From JBJXHC01 sp046160825 (GTDB lineage: Bacteria; Bacteroidota; Ignavibacteria; UBA10030; UBA6906), in contig JBJXHC010000118.1 of assembly GCA_046160825.1 (NCBI GenBank), positions 8,767 through 72,766 on the forward strand: DNA of 64,000 nt. The letters are read 5' to 3'. Position 1 is the first letter of the stretch. The number at the start of each line of letters is the position of its first letter. This document shows, in pieces, positions 33,187-43,049 of the stretch. Below the pieces are notes generated by a model. The model did no database searches and was not told the DNA's origin. It worked only from the letters and a program-made list of their open reading frames with translations. The position numbers were made by a program, and so were the translations under genes.

Positions 33187-35247
33187 ATGTCCCTCATTAA
33201 GACTTTTGCGGATCAATTAAGGGAGCGCGGCGTTCGCAAAACGTTGACCATTTATATGAGTTCGGCACTGACAGCCATCGGCATTGTCAGGCTCTTTTCG
33301 GAAGTATACGGGCTTTCACCTGCCATCTTTCCTGCCGTCGTCACATTTCTGACCTTTGGACTGGTGAGTGCATTTATTTTTGCTTGGCTTCACGGAAAAG
33401 AAGGAACACAAGGGTTCGGGAAAAAGGAGATAGCCGTCCACTGCACTTTGCTTGCTGTTGCGCTCGTTGTTTCCTTCCGCATTGGTGGCACGGCAAGGCC
33501 GGCATTCTCACCGGTTGATAATGGCGGAGTTCCCTCTGTCGCCATCCTCTATCTCAAGAACCTCGGATCAGAAGCGGACGAGCCATACTCTTACGGCATT
33601 ACACAAGACCTCATCGTGGATATCGCCAAAGCAGGGCTCGTGCGCGTTGCGCCAATGAAGGACGTGTTGTCACTTCAACATAGCACAATGCCCATTGATA
33701 GTATCGCCCTTCGATTGCGTGTGCAATATGTTCTTGACGGAAGCATTAAGCGAGTCGGGGATTTGCTTCAATTGTCGGGACAGATAGTAGAAGCAGCGAC
33801 CGGAGCAACGTTATGGGCCGACCGACTGCAAACAACGTTGAGCAACGCCCCGGCACTTCAGGGACAACTTGCCCAGGCAATCATCAAGGCCCTCAACCTC
33901 GAACCTTCTGAAGTCGTTATGAAAGACATTACGACCTCGCGAACCACGAATCCCGAAGCGTATGAATTCTATCTACGTGCAAAATATCTTTTTGAGAAAA
34001 AGAAGACGAAAGCCGATGTAGAGACCGCAAGAGGGATGTTTCAGAAAGCGATCGATTTGGATAGCGGGTTTGCATCAGCATACGCCGGAAAAGGGACAAC
34101 ATATACCTCCCAGGGCGAATATGATGAGGCCGAGCAAATCTACATGCGTGCATTACAGATTGCCCGACAATCGAATGACAAAAATGAGGAAGCTGCGGCT
34201 CTTTCACTCCTTGGTGTGGTTGAATGGTACCGGGGAAACCACTCAAAAGCTCTTGAATATTATTCGCAATCCTTAACAATTGCTTTAGAGATAGGCGACC
34301 GGGCAGGTGAAGGGAGAACACTGAATAATATCGCAGTGGTGTACTCCGCCCAGGGTAATTATGGCAAAGCACTGAACTATTACACAAACAGCCTCCAAAG
34401 AGCCCGGGAACTTGGCGACCGTCGTGCCGAGGGGAATGCACTCAGTAATATCGGTAATATTCATTACCTGCAGGGCGACTACAGTAGAGCAATGGACGAT
34501 TATACTCAAACCCTGAAAATGTTTCAAGAACTGGGTGACCGCCGGGGAGAAGGAATGACGCTCAATAGTCTCGGCAGTATATACAGGAGTCACGGCGATT
34601 ATGAAAGAGCACTGGAGTATTACACCAAGAGTCTCAGAGTAAAGCAAGATCTTGGGGACCCCCGGGGAGAGGCATTTACACTAAACGACCTCGGCACTGT
34701 CTACGACGCACAAGGCAATTATGGCAAGGCACTGGAGTATTACATGCAGAGCCTTGGAATAGCTCAAGACCTTGGCGACCAGGACGGCCAAGGTTATGCT
34801 TTGTGGGGTATCGGGGTAGTGCACCACAAACAAGCCGGTTTTGGTAAAGCTATAGAGTTTTTGAAGAAGGCGGATACTCTCTTTGCTCACATAGACGAAA
34901 AACCAGGAAGAATTTCCACACTCTCGTGGCTTGCTCTTACGGAAGCCAAAAATAAAAACCCGAAGAACGCACAAGCATATGTGGACTCAATTGAACTACT
35001 TCTTACCGCAGTACCCACACCAGAAGATTACATATGGATTAGCCGGAATCTCCACGAGGTGACCTCGCTCTTTGGCAATCAGGAAACAGCGTCGAAGTAT
35101 CTTGAACAGGCATACAAGGAACTCATGCTGCGAGCCGAACGAATTAGCGATGAGGGTATGCGCCGGAGCTATCTCGCGAACGTGAAATTGAATCGAGAAG
35201 TTGTAGCCGAGTGGCAAAATCAGAAATTTATTACAGAGAAAAAATGA
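33187..35247 (+). CDS. Membrane TPR protein with TolB-N-like domain
   Basis: This 686-residue protein has about three hydrophobic segments in residues 20-100, a TolB-N-like domain (about 118-236, VAILYLKNLG to LDGSIKR) and at least eight 40-residue TPRs. The TPRs carry GDRxGEGxxLNxxG spacing, typical of TPR_12-type arrays, and run to about residue 600. It has the same sensor/output architecture as the TPR-type kinases but no kinase domain. Its TGA overlaps the ATG of the kinase at 35244 as ATGA, so the two are probably translated together and may act as partners. Confidence 0.88.
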   Translation: MSLIKTFADQLRERGVRKTLTIYMSSALTAIGIVRLFSEVYGLSPAIFPAVVTFLTFGLVSAFIFAWLHGKEGTQGFGKKEIAVHCTLLAVALVVSFRIGGTARPAFSPVDNGGVPSVAILYLKNLGSEADEPYSYGITQDLIVDIAKAGLVRVAPMKDVLSLQHSTMPIDSIALRLRVQYVLDGSIKRVGDLLQLSGQIVEAATGATLWADRLQTTLSNAPALQGQLAQAIIKALNLEPSEVVMKDITTSRTTNPEAYEFYLRAKYLFEKKKTKADVETARGMFQKAIDLDSGFASAYAGKGTTYTSQGEYDEAEQIYMRALQIARQSNDKNEEAAALSLLGVVEWYRGNHSKALEYYSQSLTIALEIGDRAGEGRTLNNIAVVYSAQGNYGKALNYYTNSLQRARELGDRRAEGNALSNIGNIHYLQGDYSRAMDDYTQTLKMFQELGDRRGEGMTLNSLGSIYRSHGDYERALEYYTKSLRVKQDLGDPRGEAFTLNDLGTVYDAQGNYGKALEYYMQSLGIAQDLGDQDGQGYALWGIGVVHHKQAGFGKAIEFLKKADTLFAHIDEKPGRISTLSWLALTEAKNKNPKNAQAYVDSIELLLTAVPTPEDYIWISRNLHEVTSLFGNQETASKYLEQAYKELMLRAERISDEGMRRSYLANVKLNREVVAEWQNQKFITEKK

Positions 35248-37598
35248 TCGGACAGACAATCTCGCATTACAAGATTCTTGAGAAATTGGGTGAAGGTGGA
35301 ATGGGCGTTGTCTATAAGGCCCAGGATACCAAACTCGACCGCCTCGTCGCGCTGAAGTTCCTGCCACATCATCTTACCTCAAGCGAAGCGGAACAGTCAC
35401 GCTTGTTGCAGGAAGCCAAGGCAGCCGCGGCCTTGAACCATCCCAACGCCTGTTCTGTCATTGACATTCAGGAAGCCAACGGGGAACAATTCATCGTGAT
35501 GGAGTATGTTGATGGTGTTACGCTTCGCCAGAAATCACCTGTGGCAAAGGTGAACGATGCGATCGCGTACGCCATACAAATTGGCGAAGCATTGCACGAA
35601 GCGCACTCGAAGGGAATTGTTCATCGGGACATCAAGTGCGAGAACATTATGGTCAACAGCCGGAACCAGATCAAGGTGATGGATTTCGGATTGGCGAAAT
35701 TGAAGGGCTCGCTCAAACTCACAAAGGCCTCCTCCACTGTTGGTACTCTCGCCTATATGGCTCCGGAGCAAATCCAGGGCGGCGAAGTCGATGGCCGCTC
35801 GGATATTTTCTCGTTCGGCGTTGTGCTCTTCGAAATGCTGACGGGCAAAACGCCGTTTCGCGGTGAGCATGATGCAGCGATAATGTACTCCATACTCAAC
35901 GAAGAGCCGGAACCTCTCACAAAGTATCAGCCCGATGCATCTTCCGACCTCCTCCATATTATCAACCGCGCATTGGAGAAGGACCCGGCAGACCGGTATC
36001 AGCGCGCCGACGATATGGTGAACGAGCTTCGCCGGTTGCAGAAGACCTCCTCCCGCGTTGTCAGACCTGAACAGATGACACAGTCAAGAACTACTCAGAC
36101 GACGAGCTTTCCGGTTGCGTCGCCAAGGAAATCCAACGCGAAGCTCTGGATTGCGGCAGCGGCTATTGTGCTTCTCACTGGAACTTCCTGGTTTCTGTTC
36201 TTCAACAAGCCAGAACAGAAAATAACCTCAATGGCTGTACTTCCGTTTGTCAACGCAGGGTCTGATCAGTCGGCGGAATACCTCAGTGATGGTTTCACGG
36301 AGTCGTTGATCAACAGTTTGTCAAAACTTCCCGGTGTAAAGATGATGTCCCGCAACTCCGTCTTCCGCTACAAGGGAAAGGACATCGACCCGCAAGTGGT
36401 TGGCAAAGAGCTCAGCGTCGACGCTGTATTGTTGGGAAGAATCACGCAAAATGCAGGCGCGTTGATTGTGAGTGTTGAACTGGTGAACACTTCCGACAAC
36501 AGTCATATGTGGGGCGAGCAGTATGAACGAAAGGCCTCGGGCATTATTACCCTTCAGAACGAGATATCGCGTGAACTGTCAAAGCAATTGAGCGTTACAC
36601 TGACAGGTGAGCAAGAAAATCAGATCACAAAGAATGCGACAGAAAACACAGAAGCATATCACCTATACCTCAAAGGCCGTTACTATTGGGCTAAGAGAAC
36701 AGCGGAAAACCTGAGCAAGGCAGTCGCGTACTTCAACGAGTCGATCCAGTCAGACCCGGGTTACGCTCTCGCGTATTCGGGGCTGGCCGATGCATACATT
36801 ATCCTTGGAGTCTTCGGCGAGCAATCACCTGCGGAGGCGTTCCCGCGGGCGAAAGCCGCTGCAAGCAAAGCGCTTGAGATTGATCCATCTCTGGCTGAGG
36901 CATATGCTTCTCTCGGTGACATCAGTATCCACTATGATTGGGACTGGATTGCAGCAGGGCGAAACTTGAGTAAGGCAATTGAGCTCGATTCACGCTACGC
37001 GACGGCACATCATTGGAATTCAGAGTACCTGACAATCATTGGACGCCACGATGAGGCAATCGCCGAAACCAGGAAAGCCGCGGAACTCGACCCGCTCTCC
37101 CTCATCATTAATACTTTTGTCGGATGGAATTACTACTGTGCACGAAAAAATGATTCTGCCGTTGTTGCTCTTAATAAGGCCCTTGAGATTGACCGGGAAT
37201 TTTCATGGGCTCATCTGTATCTGGGCTGGAGCTATCTTCAAATGCAAAAGCTTGACGAAGCTATCAATCATCTCCTGCTGGCAACCCAATCATATGAGAA
37301 CCCGCAGACGCTGGCCTCACTTGGACGAGCTTATGCAATGGCAGGGCGGACCCGGAACGCCACTAACATTCTCGACACATTGACCAATTTGTCAAAGAAG
37401 CGTTTCGTTTCGGCTTACAACTTTTCTCTCGTGACTCTTGGTCTTGGACAAAAGGACAAAACATTTGAGTGGCTTCTAAAGGCCTACCAAGAACGGGCGA
37501 GCTGGCTATTCATGATCAAAATTGACCCGAGTTGGGATTCACTGCGTGATGACCCGAGATTCAGTGCTCTCCTCAAGAAAATGGATTTAGAAGAATGA
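35244..37598 (+). CDS. Membrane Ser/Thr kinase with TolB-N-like domain and TPRs
   Basis: This 784-residue protein has a kinase domain with K38 and HRD D129, and a membrane span at about 301-320. A TolB-N-like domain (MAVLPFVNAGSD to LLGRITQ) and TPRs follow. The start is the conserved MIGQTISHYK ATG at 35244, not the in-frame ATG at 35211 inside the upstream gene. Kinase and juxtamembrane linker match the kinase at 8027 closely, and similarity breaks off at the membrane span, where 8027 continues into a propeller. Synonymous sites differ widely between the two, so the exchange is not recent. Its stop overlaps the following relic ATG. Confidence 0.94.
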   Translation: MIGQTISHYKILEKLGEGGMGVVYKAQDTKLDRLVALKFLPHHLTSSEAEQSRLLQEAKAAAALNHPNACSVIDIQEANGEQFIVMEYVDGVTLRQKSPVAKVNDAIAYAIQIGEALHEAHSKGIVHRDIKCENIMVNSRNQIKVMDFGLAKLKGSLKLTKASSTVGTLAYMAPEQIQGGEVDGRSDIFSFGVVLFEMLTGKTPFRGEHDAAIMYSILNEEPEPLTKYQPDASSDLLHIINRALEKDPADRYQRADDMVNELRRLQKTSSRVVRPEQMTQSRTTQTTSFPVASPRKSNAKLWIAAAAIVLLTGTSWFLFFNKPEQKITSMAVLPFVNAGSDQSAEYLSDGFTESLINSLSKLPGVKMMSRNSVFRYKGKDIDPQVVGKELSVDAVLLGRITQNAGALIVSVELVNTSDNSHMWGEQYERKASGIITLQNEISRELSKQLSVTLTGEQENQITKNATENTEAYHLYLKGRYYWAKRTAENLSKAVAYFNESIQSDPGYALAYSGLADAYIILGVFGEQSPAEAFPRAKAAASKALEIDPSLAEAYASLGDISIHYDWDWIAAGRNLSKAIELDSRYATAHHWNSEYLTIIGRHDEAIAETRKAAELDPLSLIINTFVGWNYYCARKNDSAVVALNKALEIDREFSWAHLYLGWSYLQMQKLDEAINHLLLATQSYENPQTLASLGRAYAMAGRTRNATNILDTLTNLSKKRFVSAYNFSLVTLGLGQKDKTFEWLLKAYQERASWLFMIKIDPSWDSLRDDPRFSALLKKMDLEE

Positions 37599-37765
37599 TC
37601 GGTCAAACAATCTCACACTATAACATTCTCGAGAAGCTTGGAGAAGGCGGACCGACTGCGCTCCGGAAGCAGGAGCTTTGTCGGTCGGAGCCTGTCTCTG
37701 CCTACGCTGCCGCTACGGCAGGCAGGCTCCGTAGCCCAATTTCAATACCCAAGGTGATTCCATGA
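37595..37765 (+). pseudogene. Relic kinase N-terminus / 56-residue leader frame
   Basis: It starts MIGQTISHYNILEKLGEGG by ATGA overlap with the preceding kinase stop, runs through a different palindromic repeat, and stops (TGA 37763-37765) overlapping the kinase ATG at 37762. It is exactly 30 nt longer than the otherwise similar relic at 40752 because of a nested palindrome. Confidence 0.7.
37646..37761 (+). repeat. Second-type palindromic leader repeat, copy 1
   Basis: Arms CCGACTGCGCTCC and GGAGCTTTGTCGG (imperfect) form the first hairpin, with a nested GCCTACG...GGCAGGC palindrome (about 37695-37726) that copy 2 lacks. The right end (CGTAGCCCAATTTCAATA, then CCAAGGTGATTCC) is shared with copy 2 and provides AAGGTGA as Shine-Dalgarno. 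Confidence 0.75.
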
Positions 37766-40686
37766 TAGGGTCAACAGTATCTCACTACAGAATCCTGGAG
37801 AAATTGGGCGAAGGAGGAATGGGCATCGTCTACAAAGCCCACGACTTGAACCTGGATCGTGATGTTGCCATCAAGTTCCTGCCGCGGCATGTTGCGGCCA
37901 GTGCCGTTGATCGGGAGAGATTTACCATCGAGGCCAGAGCCGCGGCAGCATTGAATCATCCACATATCGCCACGGTGTATTCCATAGAACAAGATGATGA
38001 CGAAGCGTTCTTTGTTATGGAGTACATTGAAGGACAGGAACTGAAGGATCGTATCCGATCTTCCCTCCTGTCGATAGACGAGGTAATCGAGTTCGCCCGC
38101 CAGATTGCTGAGGGTTTGCAGGCCGCTCACCGAAAAGGCATCGTACATCGTGACATCAAGAGCAGCAACATCATGCTCACCGGCGATGGCAGCGTCAAGA
38201 TCATGGATTTCGGATTGGCAAAGGTGCGTGGCGGTTCACAGGTGACGAAGGCAGGCAGCACCGTTGGCACGGTGGCATACATGTCACCGGAACAGGCGCG
38301 TGGCGAAGATGTGGACCATCGGAGCGACCTCTGGTCCTTCGGTATTGTGATATATGAAATGCTCTCCGGACAAATGCCATACGCAACGGAATACGAACAC
38401 GCAATCATCTATTCGATTCTGAATGAAACACCAAAGCCCATAGCAACCCTGCGTCCCGATACACCCGACTCGCTCTCGAAGATTGTTCACCGGGCGCTCA
38501 CGGCAGACCTCTCTCAACGCTACCAATCTGCCGATGAAATCCTTGCGGACTTGAAGCTCATCAAGACGGGCCCCTCCCCTGTCCAGTCTCTTCCTTCCCT
38601 TCGGGAGAAAATCAGGCGGCCTGCTTTCTGGATTCCTTCCCTGATCGCCTTGTTGACACTGTCCGGTTTACTTGTGTGGTGGTTCAAACACAACGAGAAC
38701 GTTCGGTGGGTACAGGATGTTGCTTTGCCGGAAATCGAACGGGTTGTTCAAGATGGCACGGGATCAGAAGGACTGAGCGCGTGGACTGCGTTTGACCTTG
38801 CCTCACAAGTCGAACAGCATATTCCGGATGATCCGCTCCTCGTTCGGCTACGTCCGCGGTTCTCGCGTACGGTACGGCTCTACTCCATTCCGACAGAGGC
38901 AAAGGTCTACGCCAAACCATATTCTCAACCTGATGCGGAGTGGCGGTACATCGGTCAGACTCCAATAGACAGCATGCGGTTCCCTCTTGGGTTCTCCAGG
39001 GTGAAGCTCGAAAAGGACGGATATCAACCTGCTTCCGATCTTATCTGGAACTCGGCGAATTTCAGTGATACGTTGCTCTATGAACTAACAAAAGCCGATG
39101 CGCTACCCGAAGACATGGAAGCTATCCCTGCCTATGCAAGCTGGTACCAGATTGCAGCAGCGCCGGCTGCATTGCACATGCCCGGATTGGAGAATTTCGA
39201 ACCCGTGGATGTTGGCAGCTTTCTGATGGATCGCCATGAAGTAACCAACAAAGCATACAAGAAATTCATCAACGATGGCGGGTACAGAAAGCAGGGGTAT
39301 TGGAAGTATCCGATCGTGAAGGATCGCCGTGAACTTCCTTGGGAAGAGGCGATCAAGTTGTTTACCGACAAGACAGGCCAGCCAGGCCCGTCAACATGGG
39401 AAGTCGGCGACTATCCTGCAGGCAAGGATGAATATCCCGTCAGCGGTGTAAGCTGGTATGAAGCTGCGGCCTATGCAGAGTTTGCCGGCAAGTCGCTTCC
39501 GACAATCTATCACTGGGATCGAGTCGCTTTCACTTGGGCAAGTCCGGTGATTGTTCCAATGAGTAATCTCCGAAGTGACGGCCCCAAACCTGTTGGCAGT
39601 TCACAGGGCTTGAACCGTTTCGGAATCTCCGACCTTGGCGGCAATGCGCGTGAGTGGTGCTTCAATGAAACTAATCGTGGAAGCCGCTTCATTCTTGGTG
39701 GAGGTTGGAACGATCCCGCCTACGCATTCAATGACGCGTACGCCCAGTCGCCGCTTGATCGCACAGAGACAAATGGCTTTCGGTGCATCAAGTATGGCAC
39801 CACCGGAGCGTCAAGGGCAAGCCTCGAACAATCCATCGTCCTCCCCTTCCGGGATTTCCTGCGTGAGCCCAGGGTGTCTGATGAGACATTCGCAGTATAC
39901 GCCAATCAGTATTCCTACGACAAGTCTCCCTTGAATGCCAAAGTTGAATCCGTCAAAGAGGAAGCAGATTGGATCAAAGAACGAATAACGTTTGATGCCG
40001 CCTATGGCGAAGAACGCATGGTGGCGTACCTGTTTCTCCCAAAGAAGGGAAAGGCACCGTATCAGACAGTTGTCTACTTCCCTGGTTCCGGAGCAATTCA
40101 CACCCGGTCAAGCGAATCCCTGGAAATCGGACGGGTGGACTATCTTCTAAAAAGTGGACGGGCAGTAATGTATCCGATCTACAAAAGCACATACGAGCGG
40201 GGAGATGATTTGCATTCGGATTATCCCGCGGAAACAAATTTCTGGAAGGATCATGTGATCATGTGGGCGAAAGACTGCAGTCGCTCTATTGATTATCTGG
40301 AAACAAGAACGGAAATTGATAAGAACAAGATTGCGTACTATGGCGTCAGTTGGGGTGGCGCCATGGGTGGAATAATTCCAGCCGTCGAGAAACGCATCAA
40401 GGTGAACGTGTTGTTGGTAGCCGGACTTCTCTTCCAGAGATCATTACCGGAGGCCGAGCCGATTCATTTTCTTCCAAGAATAACATCTCCGGTCTTGATG
40501 CTCAACGGGAAATATGATTTCTTCTTTCCGTACGAGACTTCACAACGCCCTTTCTTCGAACTTATCGGAACAAAGAAAGAGGACAAAAAGATCATCGCTT
40601 ACGAAGGAGGGCACTCGGTCCCGCGGACGCAATTGGTCAAAGAGACGCTGGGCTGGCTTGATCGGTATTTCGGGGTAACTGAATGA
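37762..40686 (+). CDS. Ser/Thr kinase fused to PEGA, SUMF1-like and alpha/beta-hydrolase domains
   Basis: This 974-residue fusion has a kinase domain (K38, HRD D131) and a membrane span at about 288-310. A PEGA-like segment (about 370-430, SIPTEAKVYAKP) comes next. A formylglycine-generating-enzyme-like (SUMF1) domain occupies about 470-690 (VDVGSFLMDRHEVTNKAYKKF, YPVSGVSWYEAAAYAEF, DLGGNAREW, GGGWNDP). A dienelactone-hydrolase-like domain follows, with nucleophile S863 in GVSWGG and probable partners D919 and H951. The canonical SUMF1 cysteines were not evident, so this module may bind ligand rather than modify sulfatases. The extracytoplasmic half could act on or sense an ester or peptide. 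It starts directly behind a relic leader. Confidence 0.93.
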   Translation: MIGSTVSHYRILEKLGEGGMGIVYKAHDLNLDRDVAIKFLPRHVAASAVDRERFTIEARAAAALNHPHIATVYSIEQDDDEAFFVMEYIEGQELKDRIRSSLLSIDEVIEFARQIAEGLQAAHRKGIVHRDIKSSNIMLTGDGSVKIMDFGLAKVRGGSQVTKAGSTVGTVAYMSPEQARGEDVDHRSDLWSFGIVIYEMLSGQMPYATEYEHAIIYSILNETPKPIATLRPDTPDSLSKIVHRALTADLSQRYQSADEILADLKLIKTGPSPVQSLPSLREKIRRPAFWIPSLIALLTLSGLLVWWFKHNENVRWVQDVALPEIERVVQDGTGSEGLSAWTAFDLASQVEQHIPDDPLLVRLRPRFSRTVRLYSIPTEAKVYAKPYSQPDAEWRYIGQTPIDSMRFPLGFSRVKLEKDGYQPASDLIWNSANFSDTLLYELTKADALPEDMEAIPAYASWYQIAAAPAALHMPGLENFEPVDVGSFLMDRHEVTNKAYKKFINDGGYRKQGYWKYPIVKDRRELPWEEAIKLFTDKTGQPGPSTWEVGDYPAGKDEYPVSGVSWYEAAAYAEFAGKSLPTIYHWDRVAFTWASPVIVPMSNLRSDGPKPVGSSQGLNRFGISDLGGNAREWCFNETNRGSRFILGGGWNDPAYAFNDAYAQSPLDRTETNGFRCIKYGTTGASRASLEQSIVLPFRDFLREPRVSDETFAVYANQYSYDKSPLNAKVESVKEEADWIKERITFDAAYGEERMVAYLFLPKKGKAPYQTVVYFPGSGAIHTRSSESLEIGRVDYLLKSGRAVMYPIYKSTYERGDDLHSDYPAETNFWKDHVIMWAKDCSRSIDYLETRTEIDKNKIAYYGVSWGGAMGGIIPAVEKRIKVNVLLVAGLLFQRSLPEAEPIHFLPRITSPVLMLNGKYDFFFPYETSQRPFFELIGTKKEDKKIIAYEGGHSVPRTQLVKETLGWLDRYFGVTE

Positions 40687-40751
40687 TGAATACAAATTGA
40701 CAATAACTCGAATGATGTTCGTAGCAGTTCTTTAACACTGGAAAGAAAAAC

Positions 40752-40892
40752 ATGATTGGTGATACTATTTCCCACTACAAAATCCTGGAAAAGCTCGGCG
40801 AAGGCGGACCGCCTACGCTCCGGAAACTGGAGCTTCGTCGGTCGGGGCCTGTCTTCCGTAGCCCAATTTCAATATCCAAGGTGATTCCATGA
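40752..40892 (+). pseudogene. Relic kinase N-terminus / 46-residue leader frame
   Basis: It starts MIGDTISHYKILEKLGEGG, passes through the second-type palindromic repeat and ends with TGA (40890-40892) overlapping the kinase ATG at 40889. It lies 65 bp after the stop of the fusion kinase. Confidence 0.7.
40803..40888 (+). repeat. Second-type palindromic leader repeat, copy 2
   Basis: It shares with 37646-37761 the GCTCCGG...GGAGC hairpin and the right end (CGTAGCCCAATTTCAATA, then CCAAGGTGATTCC). It lacks the 30-nt nested palindrome. Near-identity continues into the first ~25 nt of the two downstream kinases although those kinases belong to different families. Confidence 0.75.
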
Positions 40893-43018
40893 TAGGATCA
40901 ACAATATCTCACTATAGAATACTTGAGAAATTGGGCGAAGGAGGAATGGGTGTTGTCTATAAGGCACACGACACAAAGCTCGACAGGACCGTTGCAATAA
41001 AGTTCCTCTCTCCTCACTTGTCGGCATCCACTGAAAGCAAGTCCAGATTTCTGCAGGAAGCAAAAGCCACCGCAGCGCTGAACCACCCCAACATCCTCGG
41101 CATTTTCGAGATTGATGAGAGCAGCAGCGGCCTTTTCTTTGCCATGGAGCTTATTGAGGGAAAGACCCTAAAATCTCACATTGCGAGCTTGAAGTCCGCT
41201 ACCGGTATTCCTCTCGACCAGTCAATTGCCTGGACGAAACAAATCGCATCCGGACTCAAGGCTGCTCACGAGAAGAGCATTATTCATCGGGACATCAAAC
41301 CCGAGAATATCATGCTGACAAATGATGGCAACCTGAAGATCATGGACTTTGGCATCGCGAAGCTCAAGGGAAGTTCGGGGATGACTCGCACCGGAACCTC
41401 AATGGGCACCCTCGCCTATATGTCGCCCGAACAGGCACAGGGGATCGCCGCGGATCAACGCGCAGACATCTGGGCTCTCGGCGTGGTGTTCTATGAAATG
41501 TTGACGGGCGAAGTTCCCTTCAAAGCGGAACACGAAGCAGGATTGATGTACCTGATCATGAACGAGAATCCACCTGCCCCGAGCGCAATGGACAAGAAGA
41601 TTCCACGCCAGATTGATCCCGTCGTTATGCAAATGATGGAAAAGGATCGCGAGAAGCGATTCTCCACCATGGGGGGGGTTGAAGTCGCACTTGATCAGGC
41701 CCGGAAGGATATTGACTCAGCAGTCACGGCACCCAAGATGAAAGCCATTGTCGTCCTCCCGTTTGGCAACATCAGTCCCGACAAGGAGAGCGATTACTTT
41801 GGTGATGGGTTAACCGAGGAGTTGATCGTCAACCTCTCCAAATTGAAGGAAATCCGGGTGGTGCCTCGCGCAACATCCATGCAGTACCGGGGAACCACCA
41901 AAGACGTTAAGACTGTGGGACGCGAACTTGGAACGCGCTATATTCTCTCAGGGAACGTCCGGAAGTTTCAGGATAATCTTCGAATCAGCGTGGAGCTCAT
42001 CGACATTGATACCGAAGAGCAGCTCTGGGCAGAAACATTCAAGGGGAAACTTGCCGATGTGTTTGATATCCAGGAACAAGTGTCGAAGCAAATTGTCGAC
42101 GCTTTGATGGTCAAGCTTTCTCCGACAGAAAAGATCGTGCTGACGAAGCGCTCCACCGATGACCCCGAGGCGTTCGATTGCTATCTCCGGGCACGGGACT
42201 TCCTCTACCGTCTGACAAAGAACAACGTGCAGTTCGCCATTCAGCTTTTCCAACGGGCAATTGAGTTGGATAACCGGTACGCTGTGGCGTATGCAGGCTT
42301 GGGAGAAGCCTATGCAACGCTGTATAACTACTTTGAGGCGAACGAAACCCTGCTCGACAAAGCCATCGAAGCAAGCCTTAAAGCGCTGATGTATGATTCG
42401 ACACTCTCCGAGGCTTACGCAGCTCTCGGGCTTGCGTATTTCGACCGCAAATCTCTGGATGAAGCTGTAACTGCAACCCGTAAGGCAATCGAGCTTGACC
42501 CGAACAACTACATCGCCTACTGGATTCTTGGCCGCATCTATCATTCTACAGACCGCGATCTCGAAGCGGTGGAGCTCTTTAAGAAAACGATTGCGCTCAA
42601 CGAGACTTTTTACTCGGCCCATAACGATCTGCTCATGATCTATGATCGTTTGGGAGAGAAAGCCAAACACGAAGAGACAATGGCCGCTCTCCTGAAGTTC
42701 TTCCCGAGTTATCTCTCGCAACATCCCGATGATGCGAGAGGACAAATGTACTTTGCAATTCATCTGGCAACTGCAGGAAGAAGCGAGGAAGCAAAGGTCC
42801 GGGGAGCAAAAGCACTCGAAACGAATCCAGGCGATTCTCTCATGATGTATAACGCAGCGTGTATGTACGCCCGGCTTGGCGATACACGTCTTGCCGCCAA
42901 AACATTGAAAGCCGCCGTTGCTGCAGGACAAGAGGACTTTGAGTGGATTAAGCGCGACTCCGATTTGGATTCAATTCGCAATGAACCCGACTATGTTGAG
43001 ATGATGAAGGGAAAGTAA
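40889..43018 (+). CDS. Soluble Ser/Thr kinase with TolB-N-like domain and TPRs
   Basis: This 709-residue protein is the close paralogue of the first kinase (5756-7885), equal in length and domain order. Kinase K38, HRD D135 and DFG are present. The TolB-N-like domain starts IVVLPFGNISPDKESDYFGDG at about 285, and TPRs run to the end. There is no membrane span. These two kinases bracket most of the array and may represent a distinct ancestral type. AAGGTGA from the leader repeat precedes the ATG. Confidence 0.95.
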   Translation: MIGSTISHYRILEKLGEGGMGVVYKAHDTKLDRTVAIKFLSPHLSASTESKSRFLQEAKATAALNHPNILGIFEIDESSSGLFFAMELIEGKTLKSHIASLKSATGIPLDQSIAWTKQIASGLKAAHEKSIIHRDIKPENIMLTNDGNLKIMDFGIAKLKGSSGMTRTGTSMGTLAYMSPEQAQGIAADQRADIWALGVVFYEMLTGEVPFKAEHEAGLMYLIMNENPPAPSAMDKKIPRQIDPVVMQMMEKDREKRFSTMGGVEVALDQARKDIDSAVTAPKMKAIVVLPFGNISPDKESDYFGDGLTEELIVNLSKLKEIRVVPRATSMQYRGTTKDVKTVGRELGTRYILSGNVRKFQDNLRISVELIDIDTEEQLWAETFKGKLADVFDIQEQVSKQIVDALMVKLSPTEKIVLTKRSTDDPEAFDCYLRARDFLYRLTKNNVQFAIQLFQRAIELDNRYAVAYAGLGEAYATLYNYFEANETLLDKAIEASLKALMYDSTLSEAYAALGLAYFDRKSLDEAVTATRKAIELDPNNYIAYWILGRIYHSTDRDLEAVELFKKTIALNETFYSAHNDLLMIYDRLGEKAKHEETMAALLKFFPSYLSQHPDDARGQMYFAIHLATAGRSEEAKVRGAKALETNPGDSLMMYNAACMYARLGDTRLAAKTLKAAVAAGQEDFEWIKRDSDLDSIRNEPDYVEMMKGK

Positions 43019-43049
43019 CCAGAATTTGTGCATCGAGTTATGGAATGGT

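Noticed and set aside
35211..35243. N-terminal extension of the kinase at 35244
   Set aside because: It lies inside the preceding TPR gene; the conserved start at 35244 overlaps the upstream stop as ATGA.
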